DNA of 43,239 nt from a virus, in IMG/VR virus record IMGVR_UViG_3300009494_000008, positions 1-43,239 of that record. One strand, 5' to 3'. This document shows, piece by piece, positions 30,636 through 37,089 of the stretch. How positions within the stretch are numbered: position 1 is the first letter of the stretch; every line of letters begins with the position of its first letter. Below the pieces are notes generated by a model. That model was given only the letters and a program-made list of their open reading frames with translations. It was not told the origin of the DNA and searched no databases. Made by a program: the position numbers and the translations under genes.

Positions 30636-31228
30636 GGTAGTGTGACCGCCTTCGGGTCCTTGTGAATGATCGTCGTCGCGTCGCGCTCGGTGCCCGCGAA
30701 ACTGGTCAACGAGAACCCGAGCTCCAACCGGAGGCGGCCGAGCATTGTCTCGGTCGTTTCCGGCGCGTCCTGCCGGCCGAACCCGTCGAGCCGGCTCGTG
30801 TGTGTGTCCTCTATCACGTAGAAGCCGCCGGATCTGACCGACGGCCAGAGGGCCGCGAAGCTGAGTTGTTGTTGCCACATCGTGTGGCCGCCATCGTCGA
30901 GGATGATGTCGAACCGGCCGCCGGCACGGAGTACGACACTCCAGAGATCGGGCACTCGCGCTTGGTCGCCGGCGAAGATCGTCACGCGATCCCCGCGCGG
31001 CCAGAGGTCGGGGTTCCCCATGTTGCCGTTCTCGAGTCCGAAGATATGCGCGTTCGGGAAGTAGTCGAGCCACATCCGAAGGGAGGCCCCGTCCTTGACA
31101 CCGAGCTCGAGCACCTTCGTGACGCGGTCGCGGTAGGGACCGAACACCTGCTCGTAGAACGGGCAGTAGCCGTGGCAAGCCTTGTCCGTGCCGTGCTTGA
31201 CTGCCAACTCGTGTAGAGTCTCGGCCAT
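30632..31228 (-). CDS. SAM-dependent methyltransferase (macrocin O-methyltransferase-like)
   Basis: 198 residues. ELAVKHGTDKACHGYCPFYEQVF at the start and the SAM-binding LELGVKDGASL (40-50), FPNAHIFGLE, and FDIILDDGGH (106-115, likely metal/catalytic Asp and His) match the MycE/TylF-related sugar O-methyltransferase group. GGFYVIEDTHTS follows as in the family. It would methylate a hydroxyl on a sugar or other small acceptor with SAM. Placed upstream of two glycosyltransferases, it probably caps the same glycan. Confidence 0.85.
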   Translation of the reverse strand: MAETLHELAVKHGTDKACHGYCPFYEQVFGPYRDRVTKVLELGVKDGASLRMWLDYFPNAHIFGLENGNMGNPDLWPRGDRVTIFAGDQARVPDLWSVVLRAGGRFDIILDDGGHTMWQQQLSFAALWPSVRSGGFYVIEDTHTSRLDGFGRQDAPETTETMLGRLRLELGFSLTSFAGTERDATTIIHKDPKAVTLP

Positions 31229-31230
31229 GC

Positions 31231-31491
31231 TCAGACCTCCTCGTAGTCCTCAAGGAGCGGACCCCAATTCTCGCAGACCTGAATCGCGTCGCGGAGTCCC
31301 TCTTGCCGAGCAGAGCTCGTCGAGGCTGACGACGAGCATCCGTATGAGCACACGACGCTGTAGACCGGACCATCCCACTGTTTGCCATCGGATGCTTCGA
31401 TCTCGATTTCGTTCGCGTGCTTCCGGTCGATCACCACCAACCCGAAGGGGAGAGCCGCACGCTTGACGTGCGCGATTGTGAGGTTCGGCAT
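31231..31491 (-). CDS. Hypothetical protein, 86 aa
   Basis: Unrecognised. ATG at 31491; ends two bases before the methyltransferase start. N-terminal beta segments (LTIAHVKRAALPFGLVVIDRKHANEIEIEAS), then a Ser/Cys-rich middle (CSYGCSSSASTSSARQ) and a helix. The two Cys pairs are too weak to call a metal site. Confidence 0.6.
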   Translation of the reverse strand: MPNLTIAHVKRAALPFGLVVIDRKHANEIEIEASDGKQWDGPVYSVVCSYGCSSSASTSSARQEGLRDAIQVCENWGPLLEDYEEV

Positions 31492-31504
31492 GATTCCCCC
31501 TTGT

Positions 31505-31627
31505 CTAGTCGTCGAGGTTCGGCATGATCAGGACCTTGATCACGACGACTACCAGAACGATTGCGAGGCCGCAAGTCCAAACCATCGGACTGAGGGCGCT
31601 CAGATAGTCAGTGAAGGTCGTCAGCAT
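31505..31627 (-). CDS. Small membrane protein, 40 aa
   Basis: ATG at 31627 overlaps the stop of the preceding gene (31621) by 7 bases. Almost the whole chain is one hydrophobic helix (MVWTCGLAIVLVVVVIKVLIM, ~15-35) with a short polar N-terminus and an acidic end. Second gene after the sigma-54-like promoter. Could be a pinholin-like or envelope peptide; no family. Confidence 0.55.
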   Translation of the reverse strand: MLTTFTDYLSALSPMVWTCGLAIVLVVVVIKVLIMPNLDD

Positions 31628-31773
31628 GTCCTCGTGCTCCTCATCAGGTCCCGGATCCCGTCGGCCGCTAGGGCGACTGTGAGGGCGATCGCGGCGAGCA
31701 TCAGGATCATCGAGGTCGAAAGCGTGAGCGCGAGCGGTCCTGCTATTCCGAGTGTCAGTGTGAGCGTTCTCAT
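31621..31773 (-). CDS. Small membrane/leader protein, 50 aa
   Basis: ATG at 31773 preceded by GGGAGGACGGA. A hydrophobic segment (IAGPLALTLSTSMILMLAAIALTVALAA, ~11-38) and a charged tail (DGIRDLMRSTRTC). It could be a signal-anchored peptide. First gene of the long operon that begins at the sigma-54-like promoter 31801-31829; an in-frame upstream extension crosses that promoter and is rejected. Confidence 0.6.
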   Translation of the reverse strand: MRTLTLTLGIAGPLALTLSTSMILMLAAIALTVALAADGIRDLMRSTRTC

Positions 31774-31800
31774 TCCGTCCTCCCTTCTGCCCTGTTGTAG

Positions 31801-31829
31801 TGCAAGCCCCGTGCCAATCGCTCTGTTAC
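31801..31829 (-). promoter_or_regulatory. Sigma-54-like promoter of the late operon (core-only copy F)
   Basis: GTAACA (31829-31824), 7 bases, TGGCACGGGGCTTGCA (31816-31801) on the minus strand. The core matches the sigma-54 consensus fully, with GG-N10-GC spacing. Unlike the other copies it lacks the conserved downstream block, which shows that the GTAACA and TGGCAC/TTGCA parts are the selected elements. The next gene starts 28 bases downstream, and no other promoter is obvious before the terminator at 1468-1502. Confidence 0.7.
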
Positions 31830-31858
31830 AGGATACCACGGGAGCACCCCGGGTGCAA
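31830..31858 (-). promoter_or_regulatory. Weak sigma-70-like promoter
   Basis: TTGCAC (31858-31853), 17-bp spacer, TATCCT (31835-31830), directly abutting the GTAACA of the sigma-54-like copy F. The -35 flank (ACCCGGG) resembles the three stronger sigma-70 promoters of this genome, but the -10 is poor. It may give basal transcription or be a decayed copy. Confidence 0.4.
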
Positions 31859-31872
31859 CCCTATTCTCTGCC

Positions 31873-32340
31873 CTAGTCGGGCATCTTCCCCGGTAGGGTG
31901 ATCGCCCCGTCGGGCCGGTCGGGCCGATCGGGCACATCGCCAAGTTCCGTTGCGTTCTGCATTATCAGATCCACGAGCTTGTCGATCATGCCCCGGGTCG
32001 TTTCAACGATCGAGTCGAGGCCGCCGGGATCCTTCAAGGTGTCCCCGAGGACCTCTTTGCACGCCTCGTCGAGCTCCGCGAGCGCCGACTTGAAACGCGC
32101 GCCGGCGAGCACGATCCGAGGGACACCTTGGATCTCCGTGATGTGCCCGAACTTCAACCCGGCGTAGGTCCGCGCGATCTCGAGCTCGGCGTCCTCCGCT
32201 TTGCGGTAGGCAATAAGCTCCGCGAGGATCCCGGCAAAGATCCCATTCCTGATCTGCCCGAGCTCCTCGGGTCGGCCGGCCGCGAACACATCGAGGATCT
32301 TCCCGAGACTATCGGTGGTCTCTCTGCTCTTGGGTCTCAT
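31873..32340 (-). CDS. Hypothetical helical protein, 155 aa
   Basis: Unrecognised. Largely helical (TDSLGKILDVFAAGRPEELGQIRNGIFAGILAELIAYRKAEDAELEIARTY, then FKSALAELDEACKEVLG), ending in DRPDRPDGAITLPGKMPD. The helices could form a coiled-coil or four-helix bundle. Last gene of the early operon before the 31.8-kb promoter. ATG at 32340 overlaps the previous stop. Confidence 0.65.
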   Translation of the reverse strand: MRPKSRETTDSLGKILDVFAAGRPEELGQIRNGIFAGILAELIAYRKAEDAELEIARTYAGLKFGHITEIQGVPRIVLAGARFKSALAELDEACKEVLGDTLKDPGGLDSIVETTRGMIDKLVDLIMQNATELGDVPDRPDRPDGAITLPGKMPD

Positions 32341-32990
32341 CAGTGGGCCTCCCCCTCGGTCGGCTCGAGCATCGCATCGGGCGGCTGTTGACCGCTCATC
32401 GGATCGAGGATCCCGACCTGCACGATCTCACCGTCCTTGAACCCGGAATCGAGGAGCGCGCTGTAGCACTCATGGGGGATCTGAATTGCGGCGACCGGCT
32501 CGAGGAGTGCGCTCTGCCCGTCACCGCCGGCGGGACCAATCAGCCGCCGGAGCTCACCCTTCGCGACCGCGGCCGGCACGACGAGCTTCGCCTTGCCAAG
32601 CAGACGCGCGACGATCCGACCGAACATCTGCCAAGTGCCGGCGTCAGGCTCCGCGGGGAATCGGATATTGCCATCCTCCGCTTGCCTGATCGGATAGGTG
32701 GCTAGGATCTCCTCCGCGACAATCATCCCGAGAGCGATCGCGAGCTCCTCCGGGCGCTTGAGAACGAAGGTCATACCTCCGTTCGTGAGCACACCCTGAG
32801 CCGCGGCGAGCCAACCGCCCTGCTCGGTCTCGGGGAGATCGACGAACGGCGTCACCTGATCCTCGGGGCGCTTCTCGGGATCGAGTCCCTCCTCGTTCTT
32901 GAGCTTCGTCACGGCGTAGCTCATGTAGGCCGCGCGGGCCAGAGCATCGACGGGAATCCCGATCGGAACGACTCTAGGTGCTTGGGGCAT
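32340..32990 (-). CDS. Hypothetical protein, 216 aa
   Basis: Unrecognised. The ATG at 32990 is preferred over GTG 32996 because GGGAGG lies just upstream. Helical N-terminus (VDALARAAYMSYAVTKLKNEEG), then VTPFVDLPETEQGGWLAAAQGVLTNGG and a helical middle (LAIALGMIVAEEILATYPI). The Pro/Gly-rich end resembles an exposed tail. Overlaps the upstream gene by 17 bases. Confidence 0.65.
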   Translation of the reverse strand: MPQAPRVVPIGIPVDALARAAYMSYAVTKLKNEEGLDPEKRPEDQVTPFVDLPETEQGGWLAAAQGVLTNGGMTFVLKRPEELAIALGMIVAEEILATYPIRQAEDGNIRFPAEPDAGTWQMFGRIVARLLGKAKLVVPAAVAKGELRRLIGPAGGDGQSALLEPVAAIQIPHECYSALLDSGFKDGEIVQVGILDPMSGQQPPDAMLEPTEGEAH

Positions 32991-33360
32991 CGTCACCTCC
33001 CGGTGTGGCGAACACCGTCGCTTGGGTGTACGTCTCGACGATCCTCGTCAGGCTTCTAACGAGGTGGCTCAGTTGCCGAAGCGCGTTGTGTTGCTGGCTG
33101 ATGAGGATGTTCTGTCGCGTGTAGGTCTCGTCCTCCTTCACCTCGAGCTCCCCCGTGGAGATCTCGGGGATCATCACGCCGACGGGCCATGCGATAAGGT
33201 GCACGGTGCGGTCGTCGACCGCGAGCATGGTCCCTGCCTCCTCGACGATCGCGAGGTCCGCGACCTTCGCCTTCTCGAGCGCGTCGATCACTAGCACTTT
33301 CGTGTGGTCGTCCATGTCCGTGTTCGACAAGACGGCCGCGCGGATCGTGTGTCTGCTCAC
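32974..33360 (-). CDS. Hypothetical protein, 128 aa
   Basis: GTG start at 33360 with GGAGGGAGGAGCGA upstream. Alpha/beta N-terminal half (TKVLVIDALEKAKVADLAIVEEAGTMLAVDDRTVHLIAW), then a helical C-terminal part (NALRQLSHLVRSLTRIVETYTQA). No family recognised. Overlaps the preceding stop by four bases (GTGA). Confidence 0.65.
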   Translation of the reverse strand: MSRHTIRAAVLSNTDMDDHTKVLVIDALEKAKVADLAIVEEAGTMLAVDDRTVHLIAWPVGVMIPEISTGELEVKEDETYTRQNILISQQHNALRQLSHLVRSLTRIVETYTQATVFATPGGDDAPST

Positions 33361-33965
33361 TCGCTCCTCCCTCCGGGCCCGGGAGCGGTGCGATCCCACT
33401 CCCAACCTATGCGCTCCTCCTTCGGCAACCACAGAGGGTGCGCGCTGAGATCGTCGTATGCGATCTGATAGTAGTAACCGTCGCCCACGAGCGCCCGGAC
33501 CAACGGCCGTTGGAAGCCATCGAGGACTTCATACTTCCACTGGGCGACGTGAGCTCCGGGTGTCATGTAGGGCCCGAACTCCGGTCGGCTTCTGTACTTC
33601 CTGATCTCTCCCTTCGGGCTCCACTTGATCCGCTTGCATGATGCGGCGATCGCCTCGAGATCCCGGCGAACGATCAGCACTGATAGGTGAGCCTTGCAGA
33701 GCCGCGGATCTCCGAGGAGGTGCGACTCAGCACACAGACCGGGCGCGTGGAGCACACTCGATTCGCGTTCGAGGATCTCGATTGCGCGTCTGACGTTGGC
33801 TATGTCGATCGCGCGCTCGTCGTAGTAGTCGTAGCCGAGGTCGGCCGCGACCATCTTCGCCGCGATCCGGGTCCCCGATCGATGGGGCCCAGTGACGAGG
33901 ATCGACGTCGGGCGAACTGGGCCGCGGCAACCACTGGTGAACACTCTGTCGAAGATCGAAGTCAA
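33357..33965 (-). CDS. P-loop sulfotransferase-like protein
   Basis: 202 residues, TTG start at 33965 (GGGAGGGAAGCCGAG upstream). SILVTGPHRSGTRIAAKMVA (~21-40) resembles the PAPS 5'-phosphosulfate-binding loop; HLSVLIVRRDLEAIAASCKRI resembles the 3'-phosphate-binding segment with its Arg/Ser; YYYQIAYDDLSAHPLWLPKEERIGWEW is like the C-terminal end of sulfotransferases. A small kinase of similar fold cannot be excluded. Sulfation of a glycan or other acceptor is a possible role. Confidence 0.6.
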   Translation of the reverse strand: MTSIFDRVFTSGCRGPVRPTSILVTGPHRSGTRIAAKMVAADLGYDYYDERAIDIANVRRAIEILERESSVLHAPGLCAESHLLGDPRLCKAHLSVLIVRRDLEAIAASCKRIKWSPKGEIRKYRSRPEFGPYMTPGAHVAQWKYEVLDGFQRPLVRALVGDGYYYQIAYDDLSAHPLWLPKEERIGWEWDRTAPGPGGRSE

Positions 33966-34162
33966 CTCGGCTTCCCTCCCTTGTGGCCGCGGATCCGCAC
34001 GATCTCGGCGTCACACTCGCGGGCGTCGTTGATAATCCGGCGCCCGTGCTCTAGGTGCACGCTCCAGTTCCCCGAGCTCGGGCCGCCTACACTCTGTGCG
34101 CTCGCGTCGATTCCCGCGCGGTGCGCCTTCGTCATGAGTCTGATCGCCGTATTCTCTGTCAT
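33962..34162 (-). CDS. Hypothetical protein, 66 aa
   Basis: ATG at 34162 (GGGGGGAATC upstream) instead of the longer Pro-rich frame. Short alpha/beta protein (TAIRLMTKAHRAGIDASAQSV; NWSVHLEHGRRIINDARECDAEIVRI). No family recognised. Separated from the upstream gene by a hairpin and from the next by a four-base overlap. Confidence 0.6.
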   Translation of the reverse strand: MTENTAIRLMTKAHRAGIDASAQSVGGPSSGNWSVHLEHGRRIINDARECDAEIVRIRGHKGGKPS

Positions 34163-34176
34163 GATTCCCCCCAGTG

Positions 34177-34206
34177 GCGGGAGGGGAGGCACGACTCCCC
34201 TCCCGC
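34177..34206 (-). terminator. GC-rich hairpin after the 462-aa gene
   Basis: Perfect 11-bp stem GCGGGAGGGGA (34177-34187) with TCCCCTCCCGC (34196-34206) and an 8-base loop. No U-tract. The stem core matches the hairpins at 244-274 and 39883-39907, so this is a recurring intergenic part. Confidence 0.55.
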
Positions 34207-34215
34207 GGGTCTGAG

Positions 34216-35604
34216 CTACTCTGTCGCCTCCTCGGCGTCCTCCTCGAGATCCGGGGCGGTGCCGTCCTCCTTGATCTCGTCGCCCGAGGGCGGCTCTGCC
34301 GCTTCCGCGGACTTGATCGTGCCGGCTTCGTCGGCTCCGACGAGCGGGAACTTTTCGATGTGACCGGCCTCATCCGTTGCCAAGATCAGCACGTTCGCCC
34401 GAGGATCCTCACCGGGCACGCTGACCTTGTCGAGCACCTCGGCCGCGATCTGCTGACACCACAACTCCGCGGCCTCGTCGTTGCGCTCCTCGGCGGGAAT
34501 GTCGCCCGCCGGGACTGTGATCACTACGCGCCAACTCCCTTTCACTCGATGCTCCTTCCTCCGGGCCCTCATCTGCCTGAAAAACTCTCGGGTCGGGGAG
34601 GGCCCCCACACCGGCCCTGAGAGCTCCAAATCGGCGCTCTGAGGGACGATCTCCCCCTCGAGCGGCTCCTGTGTAGCCTCGGCCTCCTCGGGCTCAGGGA
34701 GCCAAACTGTGAGCTCCCCCGATTCGGCGTTGATCCCGGCGTTCTCGCCCATTCTGGCCGATCGCTTCATGTGCCCGGTGTCGAAGTAGCGACGAGCGAA
34801 TCCCGGGAAGTCCCGCACGCCGAGCTCGGCGCGCGTGCTCTCGCGATCGCCGGCCTCGACGTGCTCGGGCTTGAGGAGGCTCGCGGGAATCAGCATCGGA
34901 GCGCGCGCCTCGGCCTTGAGCATTTCCTCGTACTGCCTCATCCCCTCCCGCTTGCCGTGCGACCGTGCTTGCATGACATAGGTCCCGGGCTTCGATAGGA
35001 CGTCGATCAGGGAGTAGCCGAATCGACGCGGCGGCACCATGACGTACTCGAGGTTGATCCCGTTGGGGAGAACGATGCTCGGCCCCTCGACGAACTCGAT
35101 CAGTTTCTTCTTGAGCTCCTCCACGCACCGTAGGTAGTCGTCGGCATAGAAGCCGAACTTGACAAGGATCTTCGCGGTCTCGCGCATCGACTGGCCGGCA
35201 CGGAGGAACGGGGCCCGGTAGCCGGTCGCGAGGGACGGCCAGTGCTCGAGGAGCCAACGCCAATCCTTCGCGTGACCACAGGTCCCGTCATGAACCCAAG
35301 TCTCGTAGCCGGCGAAAGACTGCCACCACTTCGGGAGGCTCGCTCGGATGAGCGGGACGCGAAGATAGTAGTCGATGGTCTGCTTCACAATGCCGAGCTT
35401 CATTCGATCCCGCGCGTAGTTGTGCCGGACGAGCGGAACCACGATCTGCCTGTTGATCGCCTCCGCAATCGTCGAGGAGGATACCCCGAGGACCTCATGA
35501 CAGTGTGCCGTTATAAGGTCGACGAGGACGGCGAAACGCGCTCCCACTCTACGCGCCCACGCGGTCGACCAGTGGAACGGCGATCTATACTCGAGGTTCG
35601 TCAT
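34216..35604 (-). CDS. Large unknown protein, 462 aa
   Basis: Not recognised. Residues ~1-160 are helical with many Trp/Tyr/Arg (HWSTAWARRVGARFAVLVDLITAHCHEVLGVSSSTIAEAIN; WWQSFAGYETWVHDGTCGHAKDWRWLLEHWPS). A central domain (~165-290) includes IVLPNGINLEYVMVPPRRFGYSLIDVLS. The rest is acidic with one structured block (SWRVVITVPAGDIPAEERNDEAAELWCQQIAAEVLDKV) and a Glu/Asp-rich end. It is the largest unknown in the early operon, so a replication, recombination or host-takeover role is possible. Confidence 0.75.
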   Translation of the reverse strand: MTNLEYRSPFHWSTAWARRVGARFAVLVDLITAHCHEVLGVSSSTIAEAINRQIVVPLVRHNYARDRMKLGIVKQTIDYYLRVPLIRASLPKWWQSFAGYETWVHDGTCGHAKDWRWLLEHWPSLATGYRAPFLRAGQSMRETAKILVKFGFYADDYLRCVEELKKKLIEFVEGPSIVLPNGINLEYVMVPPRRFGYSLIDVLSKPGTYVMQARSHGKREGMRQYEEMLKAEARAPMLIPASLLKPEHVEAGDRESTRAELGVRDFPGFARRYFDTGHMKRSARMGENAGINAESGELTVWLPEPEEAEATQEPLEGEIVPQSADLELSGPVWGPSPTREFFRQMRARRKEHRVKGSWRVVITVPAGDIPAEERNDEAAELWCQQIAAEVLDKVSVPGEDPRANVLILATDEAGHIEKFPLVGADEAGTIKSAEAAEPPSGDEIKEDGTAPDLEEDAEEATE

Positions 35605-36193
35605 TGAGGCCCTCGTAGCCGGTCAGATTCAGGATGCGCGCGCCCCATTCGACGCCCCATTCTTCCCGCGGATAGGGCCCGTGTATGTGCACGGCGACGA
35701 AAGCCTCCTCCGCACGATCGCGGAAGTCAAGCATCCGGGCGAGCACGAGCCCGTCGCCCGGGGATTCCTTGATCTGCTCGAAGCGCCACACCGGCCGGAA
35801 CTGACCTCCGGGACGGTGCGTCGGGGGCTTGGGGAATAGCGCATCTGCGATCGTGCTCGCGACATGGTCGGCGTCCGAGTGCCGGCGGCCGCGGAACTGC
35901 ACGGCGACGTCGACGATCACCTTGTGCTTCTTCTCGTGGAGGAGCGGCCATATCTCGTTGAACAGGATCCGGCGATCATCGGCACTGAGGGCCGCGCGGA
36001 CATGCTCGAGGTAGTCCTGATAGCGGGCGTAGTGAGTCAGACGCGGAGGGAGGAGCTTGCCCGTGGCCTTGCTGATCCGAGCCTTCGTGTACCGGAAGTG
36101 CTTTTGCGTCTGTGTCGTCCGTGCGTAGCACGTCGGGTTCTCGAGCTTCCCGTCGTGAGGTCCTCCGAGAACGAGGAATCCGAACTCTGTCAT
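35585..36193 (-). CDS. Putative RusA-like endonuclease
   Basis: 202 residues; ATG at 36193, upstream frame rejected. The stretch VIVDVAVQFRGRRHSDADHVASTIADALFP (~92-121) resembles RusA-type resolvases, where Asp residues in a D-x-D-N/H...DAL pattern bind metal. The match is partial: the usual Asn is replaced by His. The rest (YLEHVRAALSADDRRILFNEIWPLL; HIHGPYPREEWG) gives no other hint. It overlaps the next gene by 20 bases. If correct, it would resolve branched DNA during replication or packaging. Confidence 0.45.
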   Translation of the reverse strand: MTEFGFLVLGGPHDGKLENPTCYARTTQTQKHFRYTKARISKATGKLLPPRLTHYARYQDYLEHVRAALSADDRRILFNEIWPLLHEKKHKVIVDVAVQFRGRRHSDADHVASTIADALFPKPPTHRPGGQFRPVWRFEQIKESPGDGLVLARMLDFRDRAEEAFVAVHIHGPYPREEWGVEWGARILNLTGYEGLNDEPRV

Positions 36194-36375
36194 TCGCGTC
36201 CGTCCTCCTTGTTGGGATCGAGCTCGTCGATGTAGGCGAACACGACGCGCGCGTACTCGTCGTTCTCCTCCGTTGGCTCCTTGATGATGAGCCACGCGGC
36301 GTAGAGCCGGGCTCCTTGCCGGCCGGCCTCGGTTGTGAGATCAAGCGTGATGGTCTTGTTTGCTCGGTCTAGCAT
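36190..36375 (-). CDS. Hypothetical protein, 61 aa
   Basis: ATG at 36375 with GGAGGT seven bases before; an upstream GTG lies within that site and is rejected. Beta strand (NKTITLDLTTEAG), then a helix (ARLYAAWLIIKE) and another helix (EYARVVFAYIDEL). No family recognised. Stop overlaps the next ATG by four bases. Confidence 0.6.
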   Translation of the reverse strand: MLDRANKTITLDLTTEAGRQGARLYAAWLIIKEPTEENDEYARVVFAYIDELDPNKEDGRE

Positions 36376-36553
36376 CGAGCGCACCTCCACATGCGTGACA
36401 GTGGGTCGGCCGGACGCCTCCGACGAGCCACGGGTTCAACCTCCGGCACGACGGGCAGATCTCAATGTGGAGGCCCATCGTATTCTCCGGCGTGTTCTGA
36501 GTGAACCGGCCGTTGCGCCGGCGCGCCTGTCGTCGCTTATGTCTCATCGGCAT
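36341..36553 (-). CDS. Small zinc-ribbon protein, 70 aa
   Basis: ATG at 36553 (GAGGTCAAGATCA upstream), overlapping the end of the previous gene by 17 bases. A basic N-terminus (RHKRRQARRRNGR) precedes a zinc ribbon with CPSC and CHAC about 18 residues apart. Likely nucleic-acid- or protein-binding. Overlaps the next gene by 35 bases. Confidence 0.65.
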   Translation of the reverse strand: MPMRHKRRQARRRNGRFTQNTPENTMGLHIEICPSCRRLNPWLVGGVRPTHCHACGGALDARPSKQDHHA

Positions 36554-36890
36554 TGATCTTGACCTCGTCACCAACCGTTCCCATTCTGTCGAGAATGGCA
36601 CCCTTGGTCTCGTCCTTGCTAAGCTCGGTGATCGGCACGAATCCTCGGCCCTTGCATCGCGGGCAGAGGGCCGCGCGGCTCGGAACGAGGAAGCCCGGCG
36701 GTGTGTAGTACTTGACCACGTCACCTCTACACGTCGGACAGAGCGCGCGTCGCTTACTATGGATCACGAGAATGTCGACTACTTCGCCCGGTTCACCAAT
36801 CACGAACCGCCGGCCGTCGGGTTCTACGATCTCAAGCCACACCGCATCGGCCACGCCGCTGATCTGCAAGACACCCTTCGTTCTCGGCAC
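36537..36890 (-). CDS. Zinc-ribbon protein, DnaJ-like CxxC pairs, 117 aa
   Basis: GTG at 36890 preceded by AGGAGGTCGT. An N-terminal beta segment (VLQISGVADAVWLEIVEPDGRRFVIGEPGEVVDILVIH) is followed by CPTC and CPRCKGRGF, which recall the CxxCxGxG zinc modules of DnaJ. The C-terminus is acidic (ELSKDETKGAILDRMGTVGDEVKI). It follows the iteron-like region at 36901-37076, so it may bind DNA there; this is inference. Confidence 0.65.
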   Translation of the reverse strand: MPRTKGVLQISGVADAVWLEIVEPDGRRFVIGEPGEVVDILVIHSKRRALCPTCRGDVVKYYTPPGFLVPSRAALCPRCKGRGFVPITELSKDETKGAILDRMGTVGDEVKINADET

Positions 36891-36900
36891 ACGACCTCCT

Positions 36901-37076
36901 CGGTGCACAATCGGTTGATAACTTGGGGAGGGGCGGTGCATGGAGCGTGGGCAAGAGTGGATCGCCCCTTTTCGGTCCACAGTCCTGCACCGTCGTGCAC
37001 ATGTTATGCACCGCTCCGCGTGCTCGGCTCCCCAGTAAAGCGCGCGCACTTACGCCGCCCCGTCCACATATCCACA
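36901..37076. promoter_or_regulatory. Iteron-like intergenic region, possible replication origin or operator
   Basis: The 199-base gap holds four copies of CGGTGCA: two direct (36901-36907, 36934-36940) and two inverted (36986-36992, 37007-37013). The second and fourth extend to a 9-base inverted pair GCGGTGCAT/ATGCACCGC. DnaA-box-like sequences ATATCCACA (37068-37076) and TTATGCACC (37004-37012) each match 8 of 9 positions of TTWTNCACA. It contains no gene and lies next to the putative recombination protein. Confidence 0.45.
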
Positions 37077-37089
37077 CCCCCTACTACTA

